Source of the DNA: Anaspis maculata
Taxonomy: Eukaryota; Arthropoda; Insecta; Coleoptera; Scraptiidae
Assembly: GCA_949128115.1 (NCBI GenBank)
Contig: OX421961.1
Location: 99,901,863-99,965,862, forward strand
Reading direction: 5' to 3'
DNA: 64,000 nucleotides
In this document: positions 42,108 to 53,305 of the stretch, in pieces
Numbering within the stretch: position 1 is the first letter of the stretch
How the letters are laid out: each line of letters opens with the position of its first letter
Program-made: the position numbers and the translations under genes
Notes under the pieces: generated by a model
What the model saw: the letters and a program-made list of their open reading frames with translations, nothing else
Databases searched by the model: none
What the model was told of the DNA's origin: nothing

Positions 42108-45100
42108 TTATTGAAGTTTTTCGCTGACTGAAATCCGAACAAGTTTTTGGGAAATTTCAATAAATTTCTTGCAGAACTGTGCATCCTTGGACCTAGCCGG
42201 CGCTAGGCGAAATGGTTGATTTTCGAAAAAGGCCTTCCCACCAACGTTTTCTTCGCATGTGACCAGATGTACCGCAAATTCGCCGATTTCCCATACTTTC
42301 TGTAAAATGAACCCATATACTAACTTGAGTGTCCTATAGGAGAACAAAGTGTTTAACGCTCAATCTCGCTTCAAGACTCCGAATTCCGTGTGATAAGGAA
42401 GATGAAAGGTGATGTGATTATTGTGATGAAATTTAGTATGAGAAGACTGCATTTAGGACGCTACAAGATTCCAGATTGACTCAGCCAAAAATTCTGTCGA
42501 CGCTGTACCTTCTACACCTTTGAAGATTTTCCAAAACTCACTGCGTTTTCAGGCTCTACTTTCGATAATAATCAATTAATACATATTGAAGAAAATGTTG
42601 TTATCGTGCAATTTCAATTCTAAGCTCTATTCTCAAAAAGTTTGCATTGAACGTCAGCCCGGGAAAAGTCGAATAGGCCGTTTCAAGTTTTTCCTGGCTG
42701 ACGTAACGGCATCATGAGCATCATGTTTTTTGCAGGTGAAGTTATTTTGAAACATCTCCAAAATATATACAATATATTTTTGTCAATTAATTCTAAAGCG
42801 ACAAAAAAACCTCCCAAAAGCATATTCATCATTGTACCATAATGAAATCTGCTGTTTTTTTATTTTTTCAATTTTTTCCACAACTTTCGTTTCACTCTGT
42901 GTCTTTACTCAACCAACCTTATTTTCTGAAAGAACGTGATTGATAAATTATATCCTGAAATTTGGTCGATCTACCTCGAAAGATTATCGAATAAAACGTG
43001 AGATTTGTGGAGGATGAATCATCCCATAATATACATGAATCTGAGCCATTGTATTTTCAAGGGACGCAGACTGATAACAGCAGAAACGTTTCCATCAATT
43101 TACTCAGGTATTCCTTTTTCACTTCTGCAGTTTTTTCTTGACTATTGAGAATTAAGGTGAAACATACCTTCCCAAATATCCAGGTCATGCAGAAAAAAAT
43201 CATTCTCAACAGGTCTGCATTAGCACAGAAAGCGTTGTATATATTTGAAAAATGAACTCCTGGATGATAAGCCGTGGAAATAACACCACTTCCTTTTAGT
43301 TGCTTGTTGAAGTAATTCGAGGCCACAAGCATGGCCCATTTCGAATTATTGTACATTTGTATCAGTGTTTTCCCACTATCGAAATTGAAATCGTTCAAGT
43401 GAATGTCTTCAAAATAACTTCCACTGGACGATGTGAAGAGCATCCGGCCAGATTCCGATTTTTTCAGCAAATCTAAAAATGAATAAAGTAAGATGAAAAA
43501 TCGTATTTACAGCTTCATTTAAGAAAGTTAGCATCGAGTAGAAAGAGTAGCATCGAGTAGAAAGAGTAGCATCGAGTAAACTCACCCCTTTCCTTCCCCC
43601 CTCCCCCAATTTCAAAATTTAAAATTGCACCACCTATTTTGTGGTACACCAGATTGGAGGGAATTAGATACTTTTTTTTTTGGTTGGCTGGTCAGCGGCG
43701 CTTCGGGATCTAATCTGGCGCTTCAGCTATAATAATACTTTCTCAACCTTGGTACATGATATACTACTCTCTCAACAAGAAAATTGTACAATTAAGAAAA
43801 TACACACTGCTCAGTGATGATTTGAATACAATTCATTTGCTCAATTCTCCCGTGAAAAGGTAAAACCTAGTAACTGCCTTTGGGCAAATTGTGCAGGAGA
43901 GCGAAAAGAAGTTGCCAGTCTTGCCATAAGGATTGCTATGGCAAAACAGAACAGATATTAGCGGCAATGGGGGTTTTCAAGGTTGAATTTTTCATATTTC
44001 ATAATATCTTCATGATTTGGGTAGTATTTTGGAAAATAATGCACTTACTATGTTTTTCCATTAGGAATACCAGCATATAACTTTGGAAAAACCTAGCACA
44101 ATGGCTTGCTATTGAGGAACTTCTGAAAGCTATCGAATCTCAAATGGAAAAACATAGTAAGTACAATTATCATCATCTCTGTTATGTTAAAAATCATAAT
44201 TGATGTAACTTTTAGAAATAGAACCAACAAACAAACAAAATAGCGTCTCCAAAATAATATTCCTATCGATATAAATTGATATATTTGGCAGGGATTTACA
44301 TTCGAAATTGCACGCAAGAAAAGTTACGATTCGAGTTGCGATTGAACTAATCAGGAAACAAAATAATCAATTACATAGGTAACTAACCGAGTAGGTAACT
44401 AACTGACATTGCAAACAAATGAAAAACAACAATGCCTTTAAAATTTACTTTCAGGTACCTACTCATGAACCGAATCAAAGTATACTTATCTCCATCAATG
44501 GCACTTTTTTCTGATGGGTCTAATCACGGTGGCTCTTGTAATTGGAACAATATTGTAATTTTTACAATGAACCATCGTTGTATTAATTAATCGTAACAAT
44601 AATAGCAAAATCAACAAAATTACAATATTCTTTCAATTACAAGAGCCACCGTGATAAGACCCAAAAGCAGGCAACAAAAATTATAGCTCAAAAATTACAC
44701 TTTCCCAACTTTATTCAAAACCAAAAAATAAACAACATTTGATGTCAAACCAGATGATGCATCAGACGAAGCAATATTTTTCCAGAAAAGTCTCTTCACA
44801 GGTGGCATTTTGGGCACAGTTCTCTCAAAAAATTTGTCTTTTTTCAAATAATTACTTTCATTTGATAATTTTTTATTTTTCGTGATCCGTCCGTGGCGCC
44901 GTTATGAGCCCTGGTCCTGCCTGCAACCTGTTGCTTGTGAGTGCTTGTGAGGTTGTGAGTCCTACCTGAGTCCTACCTGCATCTACATCTGCATTTTTCT
45001 GCAAAAATCTTTTAGTCTAATTTGATAATTTCTTTAATTAAGTTCTAGGTTGGCTGGAAGAGCAGCCATTGAGGCTGAACCCTGCCTTTTGTACCTTACT

Positions 45101-48100
45101 TATTCACATTAACTACCTCATAGTGATTTTTTTCTTTATTGTAAATATATTCAAATAAGTGGGTACAATAAAAGCTATTTATTATTATTATTATTATTAT
45201 TAATTTATTCCTCAATTGTCTACTCTAACAGTTAGGATAGAAAAGTTGAAATTTTTGTGATGTCGGCGCGTCGGACCTAAGTACCTACCCCCTAAATTAT
45301 TACACTTTAATCAATCGGTGTTCTTGGTTGTTGTATTTTTGTGAACCTAAAATAATGAGAGAGTATAATACTAAATAATAATTTTGGAAATATCACGACG
45401 ATTAGAACTTGAGTGCTCCTGGAACAATGAAATTAACTAAGCTCACGTTTATTAGTAGCCAAAGCTCCGAGAAGCTTTTCCCTCGAAGACATTTTTATGC
45501 CAGCAGAACACAATTGCTATCAATAATAATAATAATTAACTAGCTCATCATACGACCTCTCTTTTTGATGTTTCAGCGGGAGAATCGAGTAAGAGCACGT
45601 ATCGTATAACGGTCCAAACGGCAACAATGGGGCACATGGTGCTAAGAGTGTTTATACTGGGGGTGTGTGAATCTTTTTGTGTTGTGTTTTTTTGGGTATA
45701 ACGCGTGAAAGCGCAGTTGATTTACTTGACCTTCAATGGCCTCTTGAAGTGTGACTAGTAGGTAAATTTAGGGTACCTATTCAAGCAACGTACTACAAAG
45801 TATGAACGGAAGTATGGATTCATACATAGCATTCATCAATGAACTATCAGCTCGACTGAAAAACACGCACAAAAAATTGGAGAAATCAAGTAAGAGCCAT
45901 GCTGAGTTCATCTAGATCATAATATCCTGAATAAAACACCGGGAAAACCTAGTAAGCCACCCTCGAATGCCGCAAAGATGCTAGGTTTTACCTTTGGAAG
46001 GGATACGTGCTATGTTTTTCCACTGTAAAGTAGACTAGAAATGCACTTACTAGGAAATTCCATACGTTCTAATTTATTCATTTTTTTGAATATTGATCCA
46101 AAACCAATATCTGAGTGAAGGAAATACTTAGAAGATTCCGAATATGTGAAAAACTCATTTTACCAAAAAATGTGGGCTACTAGGTTTTACCTTTTCACGG
46201 GAGAATTCCTTTCTAACCAGTTTTTTTGGATTGAAGCAGCGTAGGGATATCGCTTCGGTGAATGATTCTTGAGGTATTTTCAAAATATTTTGCTGTGAGG
46301 ACCTGGCATTGGTAACTGCGCTCCCATACACAGTTACACACATAATAAATAAATACCTGATTGAATACCTACATACTCACCTAATAGCAAATGGGTCAAG
46401 AGGAAGTGTCCCAAATAATTAATTTGCATAACTGGATCAAATCCATCTTCTGTCACTTGGCCAGGTGGGACGTACGAAATCCCAGCATTGTTGACAAGTA
46501 TGTCCAATTGTGTAAGGCTTGTGTTGAGGTCTTTGGCAAGGTCACGGACTGACTTGAAGCTGGCTAAGTCGAATGTTTTGCTGATCACGTTAGGGTTGCC
46601 GGTTTCCTTCATGATTGTCTGTCGAGAATTTTCCGAATCGCTTCTGTCGGCTATGATCACCGTGCAGCCTCTTGATGCTAGGTGCATGCATATTTGGTAT
46701 CCAATTCCTAAACGCAACATAAAAATTTCAACCATCTATTCTGTTGATGTTGTAGACTTGCATTTATATAAAATATAACCCAAGTCATTTGTGCATTTTA
46801 CTATCATTTATATTTCAAATATTCAGCATTTATACAGAGTGTCTCAGAAATAACTGGCATGAAAATATGCGATGAACTAGGTTATTTTAAATTTTCTGAT
46901 TGTCAAATCGAGCGTTCCGCTGACATTAGCCATATAATTTTCGATCATCACTGTAATAGACAATTATTTAGTGAGTTGATTTGTTGACTACTCATAATAC
47001 TTCAAAGACTACCTTACAATTAATTAAATTACCACAGCGGTAATACGCTGCCGTCCTCTTGTAAATATTATCGTATGTATAGGTGAGGCGTATTATCGCG
47101 ACATCGAGGATTTTCACGAGGGGATCCGAGTGTAAATCGAGATGTAAAGCGATAATATATCGAACCTAGAGGTGTATTTGTTAAGACAATTAACCGAACA
47201 CTACTGAAAATCTTCCTAAAAAAGAGAAAACTACTCGAATGTTTAAGGTTGGTCATTATGGAGGGGTGTTTTCACCAATGACCTTGGTGGTAATACACTT
47301 ACTTATACGGCCTACTATTTCAAGGAGTGAGGTGAATTGTCGTATGTAATACACTGGAAAGGTGAGGAGGTGTATTATCGCTACTTTAGTCCGGATGGTA
47401 AGCGCCAGCAACCTTGCACGGAATGATTCCGCGATGCCACTTGGTGCGAATGTTGTATGTAGGTACCCATACCTTCATTCCAAGAGGTGGAGCCAAAATG
47501 GCGGTCCGTGCAGACGCCGTATACAGGTGATCAAAAATGCAAAAACTCCAATTCATGAACCAAAAAAAGTTGCAGTCATTGAAATCAGCAAATAGGTTCA
47601 CAATTCAATTCTTATTAAGTTAAAACAAGCCGCGTCTATGAATATCTCCAGCTGTTTCTGAAATATTTTGAATTTAGTGGTCGGTTTCATGAAAATGGAC
47701 ATTTCCCAATAAATCAGTAATTTTCCAAGATATTCGGCTGAAATTTTCCATTTCCGCAAAGAATGACCTCATGAATAAAATGTGGTGTGTTGTCACCGTC
47801 CCCGCCCACTATTTTCGAAAATATGTCAGTCAACTGGTTTTCTCCTCATGCATGGCCGCCATCTTGAATTCTCTAATCATGGAGTGTTATGGAGTAAGTG
47901 GGGAATCAATTGGAACTAGCAGTTATGGTCATAGTCAATAATCTGTTGTTTTGACTGTCAAAAAGCATGTTATTTGACTAATAAATATTGCGGCCCCTTA
48001 AACGTATTAAAACCTTGAGGGTCCTTCAAACTAAAGACGCATTCAAAGTTGTTGATAACACCGGAGGTTACTGAAACCTTAGGTACCTAAGGATAATGGC

Positions 48101-49175
48101 AAGTGCATGTTCAAATAATAGCTATTATGTATGATAGATTACACTGAATTCGTAAATAAAATTTCAAAAAATCTGTTGAGACACCATATTATTTTCCCGA
48201 CTAGTATCCCCACCGTTCTTTCGGGTGGGAAGTTAGAACTTGATTGCAAGATTAACAAAAATTTGCAATCCTCATACTTGATAAAAAAAATCTATAAACC
48301 GTGATTGCCGACTACAATTTTAAAATAAAATAGAACCATAGCCACAAAGGGAAAATTAATCGTTTTCTTCCATGAGGCCACGATTGTAAAGTACGTTCAA
48401 CCCTAGTGTGATTCTTGTTGGCTGGGAGTCTTGCCACGCGACGCATTTGCAAAGGAGAAATTGGGCACATCATAGCTCACTATAGAATCACGAAGGGACT
48501 GCAAATTGACATGGACGTTTGACTTTTTCTGACGTTTGACGGTGCAATTATGCATCGGTTGCAAGTCGGACTTGGAATTGAGCCAATACGGGAGTTATAA
48601 TAAAACTGATTCATCTGTTTTTATTAAAAAAAATCACGACCACAGTACCTCTCCTTTTATCAGTGGGGGTTCGGGAGAGTGAAACTAAATTGTATTAATC
48701 CAATTCAAATGGAATATATTCGAAAGGTCAGTCGTCGTTGAAAAGTTTGAGAAAATACGAAACCTTGCAATAAAAAAAGCGAAAATTAGATGATCAAGAT
48801 ATGCCGCCCCTAATTTGGGACTTCCTCAGGTGAAACTGGGGAATAAAGAACTGTGTTTGTGATATTGGAGAAATTTGGAATGTGAAAAAATGAAGAAAAA
48901 ATATCAATTTAGAGCTTTTTCGATGTTTTTTTAACTAACTGTTTAGTTATGGTGGACGCGAAATAATCAGCCTTATGTATGACTTATTTTATTATTTTTA
49001 TGAGAAGTTACTTACCATCATTACCTCCCGTTACTAAGGCAATTTTTCCAACAAGACATCTCTTCACATTCGGTCTGCGTCCAGTTATTTTTATGTATAC
49101 GGTGTATATCAGCACCCAAACAAATGTCCAAGAGGCATTCAATTGCACCATAAACTTGTTAGCGAATTCAACCAT
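42108..49175 (-). CDS. short-chain dehydrogenase, retinol-dehydrogenase-like, 4 exons (327 aa)
   Basis: A host gene. Exons inferred on the minus strand are 49175-49016, 46707-46381, 43472-43168 and 42299-42108, all with GT-AG borders. The phases match, for 328 codons including the stop. A hydrophobic segment (TFVWVLIYTVYI, residues 17-28) fits an ER membrane anchor. The cofactor motif TGGNDGIG (49-56) is split by intron 1. NNAG is at 126-129, the catalytic Ser region is FTSSSGSY (175-182) and YNNSK supplies Tyr203 and Lys207. The length and C-terminal part match RDH11-14-type enzymes, which reduce or oxidise retinoids or other lipophilic carbonyls with NADP(H); the substrate cannot be told. 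AATAAA overlaps the stop. The introns contain MITEs. No promoter was recognised. Confidence 0.9.
43849..44101. repeat. MITE in intron 2 of the dehydrogenase (copy 1)
   Basis: Starts CCCGTGAAAAGGTAAAACCT and ends with a diverged inverse (AAAAACCTAGCAC-type). A second copy lies at 45939-46202. The family shares the AAAACCTAGTA end and internal 'gcacttact' blocks. Confidence 0.6.
44515..44663. repeat. 149-bp hairpin MITE
   Basis: TGGGTCTAATCACGGTGGCT pairs with AGCCACCGTGATAAGACCCA. The following CTTGTAATT block and an ACAATATTGTAA block also pair with inverse copies. It is in intron 2 of the dehydrogenase. Confidence 0.85.
45045..45205 (+). repeat. probable non-LTR or SINE 3' end with (ATT)n tail
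   Basis: 'aggttggctggaagagcagcc' and the following 'gaaccctgcctttt' resemble the 3' tails of insect LINE-derived repeats as I know them. The sequence ends in a run of ATT/TTA after about 150 bp. It is in intron 2 of the dehydrogenase. Confidence 0.5.
45939..46202. repeat. MITE in intron 2 of the dehydrogenase (copy 2)
   Basis: Begins CCGGGAAAACCTAGTAAGCC and ends TACTAGGTTTTACCTTTTC ACGGG. The terminal inverted repeats of about 20 bp match copy 1 at 43849. Confidence 0.65.
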
Positions 49176-49402
49176 GACTGAATCGCACCACTTATACAGC
49201 AATTATATCCAGAGAAAGCACTGCGGCAAAACTGTACCACTTGTTCCTCTTGTTGATAGTGAAATGATAAAAATGGTACGACCATGAATAAGGAATAATA
49301 GGCACATTACATTAGCACCTACATGAGACACAGAAAATAGGTGATAGTGAATCGAATGCTCATGAAAGTTCAAATAACGCGCGTGTCTGCGGCTAGATAA
49401 TA

Positions 49403-49996
49403 CAGGTGCTCCAAATGTATACCGGACCAGATTTTTGAGGCTCTATCGAGGCACGTGAGCTAGTGTCCAGCAGTGTTGAGCCAAATATTTGAGTGCATGA
49501 CATGTAGCGCCGCGGCGTCGGCGGAATATGAAGTTCTTGTTGGACTCGATTTATTTAGCGAACATCTCACTAGGTGGCGCTTGTTGTCGACAAAAAAGTC
49601 ATTTTTCGCTGCCGCCATTCTGTCAACCGTCAACCAAACAGTCGACCATTTTGCAGTTGCCCATGACAAATGCACGCAAAATGAATGTCGAAACATGTAC
49701 TCATGCAATAACGTCCAAGCTGACTGCTGTCAAAGAAGTCAAATAAATATGACTTTTATGCGGAGATGGAGCAGCGTTCACATTTTAGAACTTTATAATG
49801 TTATTTATCTATTCTTGATTTTTACAAAGGTTTTAAATATACAAATATATTTCTTAAACAACATAAAAAAAGACAGACTTATTTTCATCACCATGGACCA
49901 TGGGCTCTGTATGTACTACGCCTTGACCACTCAAGGTCATGCACATGGCTCGTATTTGAGCCCCTAAATTTGGTCCGGTACTTTTGAACCGGCCTG
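49403..49996. repeat. 0.6 kb MITE just upstream of the dehydrogenase
   Basis: Outer ends CAGGTGCTCCAAATGTATAC and its diverged inverse (GGCCTGCA). The inner ends TACCGGACCAGATTT and AAATTTGGTCCGGTA pair well. The 164-aa frame inside it (from 49473) shows no motif and is not called. Confidence 0.65.
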
Positions 49997-50370
49997 CATA
50001 AGTGGACATGATATTAGGCTAATAATATGAAACGAATCCTACACGCCAGATTGACCGAGCACCACCACTACCATCGAAACCCAACAGACGCGTGTTTCGA
50101 CCTATTTGGGTCACATCAGTGTTAGGGTACTCTGGGCGATGCTCGGCGATTTCAGCGTATTGGATCCTTTATATTTATCTCTGCATCAGAGTACTCATGA
50201 GTGAGACTCCCGTGCAGTGTCATCTATGATCGGCACACTGCAATGTTTATGCGGAGACGGGCAAGTGGTCGCGGAAGCTTACATCAGACAACTGTACCGA
50301 CCACCGTCCTCCTGTCGTAGATGGAAAAGTGTTTGATTTGCTGAGTCCGCAGAGTAGGATAATAATTAAA

Positions 50371-50399
50371 TATCAATCAATCAATCAATCAATCAATCA
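50371..50399. repeat. (ATCA)n microsatellite next to an inverted 3'-tail-like sequence
   Basis: Seven copies of ATCA precede 'tttattatctctt'. On the minus strand this reads as a polyA-signal-like AATAAATGATTG tail, the usual look of a retroposon 3' end inserted in reverse. Confidence 0.6.
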
Positions 50400-50612
50400 T
50401 TTATTATCTCTTAAAAGGAGTAAACATGTTACAATGAGCATCGTCACAATATAAAAAATATAAAAGTCAGTTTTCAAATAAAGAAAAGTTATTGAGAAAT
50501 ATCAATGAAGAATTCCACACGCAAGTGATATATGAGCTCCAATACGCTGAAAAAATGAATTTTTGGCAGCATTACTTTGCATATTCAACTATATTGAGGT
50601 ACGAAGTAACAA

Positions 50613-51233
50613 ACTACAGAACCTAGAGGTCATTTTGGAGCATATTCCAATTTTGTATCTTTTTCCTAAAAGATCTTATTAGCAAAAGAACTTTGAAAGT
50701 GACAGCGATGACAGCGTATGTTGGCGCGACATAGCCTCAAAGCGCAAACAACACTGCACCTGCACCAGACAACAACGAGAACCAATCAATCACACAGCAA
50801 AGTGCAGAGCCGCGGACGTGTCGGAGGAGCTTTTTTGTGATTTTTAGTTGATCATTTTGTAGTGAAAATGGTAAGTAATGTGTTGGGCATCATCAGATTG
50901 TAAACACTACAATGAGCCACAAAAATGTAAACTCTCATTTCCAAATGACGAAACGGAAAGAAAACAAATCGAAGAATCTTTTGACATACCTAGAGATGTT
51001 GGTAAATTTCAACCCTGAACTTCTCCAACACGTCCGCAGCTCTGCACTTTGCTGTGTGGTTGACTGGTTCTCGTTGTTGTCTGGTGCAGATGCAGTGTTG
51101 TTTGCGCTTTGAGGTTATGACGAGTCAACATACGCTGTCATCACTGGCACTTTCAAAGTTCTTTTGCTGATAAAATCTTTTAGAAAAAAGATAAAACATT
51201 GGAATTTGCTCCAAAATGACCTCTAGGTTTTGT
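50613..51233. mobile_element. 0.6 kb foldback carrying a THAP-like mini-ORF
   Basis: The arms pair over about 200-250 bp. 'gaacctagaggtcatttt' near 50620 has its inverse near 51215. Longer blocks such as 'acaacaacgagaacca' and 'gcaaagtgcagagc' also pair. The centre (50860-51020) is not palindromic and holds the mini-ORF. Confidence 0.75.
50878..51018 (+). pseudogene. THAP-like zinc-finger remnant (46 aa)
   Basis: The small frame starts MCWASSDCKHYNEPQKC, then KLSFPNDETERKQIEESF. The CKHYNE...C...F.FP.DE..R pattern matches the first half of THAP DNA-binding domains (C2CH). The Cys spacing here is C-x5-C, one more than usual, and the second Cys/His pair is missing. It may be a captured exon or the remnant of a P-like or other THAP-bearing transposase. 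Confidence 0.4.
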
Positions 51234-51351
51234 TCTCTAGGTGTAGGTAAAACCGGAAATAAAATACCAGATCTAAAATTGACAGAAATGACAGATCTTT
51301 TGGCTTGCTTGACGTTGACACTATTGACAGATAAATAACAACTCTGATATT

Positions 51352-51495
51352 AGGTGCTTTTCTTTTACAACCTGAACTAAGTATTCTGATCTAAGTTGTT
51401 AGTATGGTGTCTCACTTTCGCACATGTGATTTCTCGCTCTTTCTCTCTCTAACTTAGATCAGATCAGTGAGTTTTGTGGTAAAAGGAAAGCACCT
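51352..51495. repeat. 144-bp hairpin MITE
   Basis: AGGTGCTTTTCTTTTAC pairs with GTAAAAGGAAAGCACCT, and inner 'actaagtattctgatctaagtt' pairs with an inverse copy. No coding. Confidence 0.85.
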
Positions 51496-53187
51496 ATTGT
51501 CACTCTTAACACGCAAATGGCAGTTTTTCATTCTCTACACTTCCATATTATTTTCATCGAATCTAGGACTTTTATAAGTTTGCCAAAAGAACCACTTCAT
51601 AAAGAGTATTGTCGCGCTACATTGAACGTGGTTCGCGGCTGAACTAGAAAAGCTAGTAATTGACCTCGAGGATTTTTTAGTGGAATATACAATTCTCTGC
51701 AATTTCTCCCATCACAATTTTGAAATAGATCTCTTTTCTTGTTCTTGTTTTTCCCGCAGCATTCAAGAAGAAATATCACATGGAGAAATTTCCCATTTTG
51801 CTGGACAAACGATTGACCGCGAAGTTAGATATAATAATGGCCTCGTTTTACTCACCGTTCCAGGAGAAAGATCGCGGCGCAAGTTTTTTCATCTTCTTCA
51901 TTTTATTCACCATGGTTCCCGGGACGGTGGGGAATGCAGCTTTGGTTTCTCTTATCAAGCTTTTTATAATCTACGTTGCCATATTTTTTTCATCGAGTTC
52001 CTGACTAGCTCCATCTTTAGCATAAATTGACTCATTTTACAGTTCTACCAATGCTGTTGGCCGTTTCGCTGGGTTTTACGAAACGTCTTCGGTTCTCCAT
52101 GCAACCCCAATAATTTGATGAGGGATATGTATAGTTAAGCCTTGTCCAGTTAATTCTGGGACATGCTTGATTGATTTCGGCAGCCACGCCGGCAGTTGAT
52201 TCCTGCCGGAATCGTGTTATTTGTACGGGAATACCTACATATGTATACCAGCAGAATAGCCGCAACATAAACAAAATAACATTGACTCTATTTGATTTAT
52301 AAGCAACACACTGATGTTTAAATTTTGCATTTCCGCCAACATACAAAACAAAAATGACAAAATTGGCGTGCTTCCAATGAAAACAAGCAGTGGAGGTGCC
52401 CACCCCTCTCTGCCCTAAAGTTATGCAGACATATTGTAGGTAGATCCCGATCCAGGATGATGTTTACGTGAAATTCGCATCTTCTGGCATCCAAAATCCC
52501 GTTTATTTTTCCTCTGCTCGCGTGCGATGGTATTCTAAAAATTGAAAGAGACATACCTAGTAAAACAAAACCTCCCCAAGAACAGAAAAACAGAAAACGT
52601 CAGGACGTCGTGCAAGCTCTGGGATCCAGGATATCCCGGGTTTGTGCTCCACTTTCATATTACATTAATTCCTCGACATAAATCAGGGAATTTCCTATCT
52701 CATACATATACTTCCATTTGGACGTAAATCAACTTCGACCGGGAGTGTCGGGGAAAATGAAAGGGAATGAATGGCAAGAATAATGCCGATGGCTTAATCC
52801 GCGCGGATTGGATTTCAAAGTCTTGTAAATTGCAAGTGTCATTATTATAGCTCACTATTTTTTTTGCTTCTCTTGTCAAATGAAGATGTTTAAAATATTA
52901 CATACTTACTTAAAATATAATATCTTAATACTGATAGCGAAACGTCTGGACCATCTTGGACTTAATACAAACACTTATTTCCTATTCCACCAACAAACGT
53001 TCAGCACTTTGTATTTTACATTCTTTGTCTGGAATTTCCAATTTCTCACGCGGCGACTGGCGGGTAACTTTTTAAATTTAGTGGAACATCCTACATTTCC
53101 AACGTCAAGTTTGCATTTTATTTGAATGTTTTTACAACGTTATATATCACTCTAAAAATCTTGAAAGCTTGATCAAAATTGATATAC
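51496..53187. other. non-genic stretch
   Basis: Short frames on both strands have no recognisable motif and no clear splice structure. I see nothing supportable. Confidence 0.45.
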
Positions 53188-53305
53188 CGTGTGATCAAAG
53201 AAATTTCTAATTGAGGCAAGTAGTGCCTTAGCTGAACGCAGCTTCGCAACCCTGAATTTGATCAGGCCACAGCCTGCCTAAATTAGGAATTCATTAGATC
53301 ACACG
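53188..53305. repeat. 118-bp hairpin MITE
   Basis: CGTGTGATCAAAGAAATTTC pairs with its inverse ending GATCACACG. The inner AATTGAGGCA and TGCCTAAATT also pair. Confidence 0.75.

Noticed and set aside
49473..49967. 164-aa plus-strand ORF
   Set aside because: It starts at a non-AUG codon inside a MITE and has no motif.
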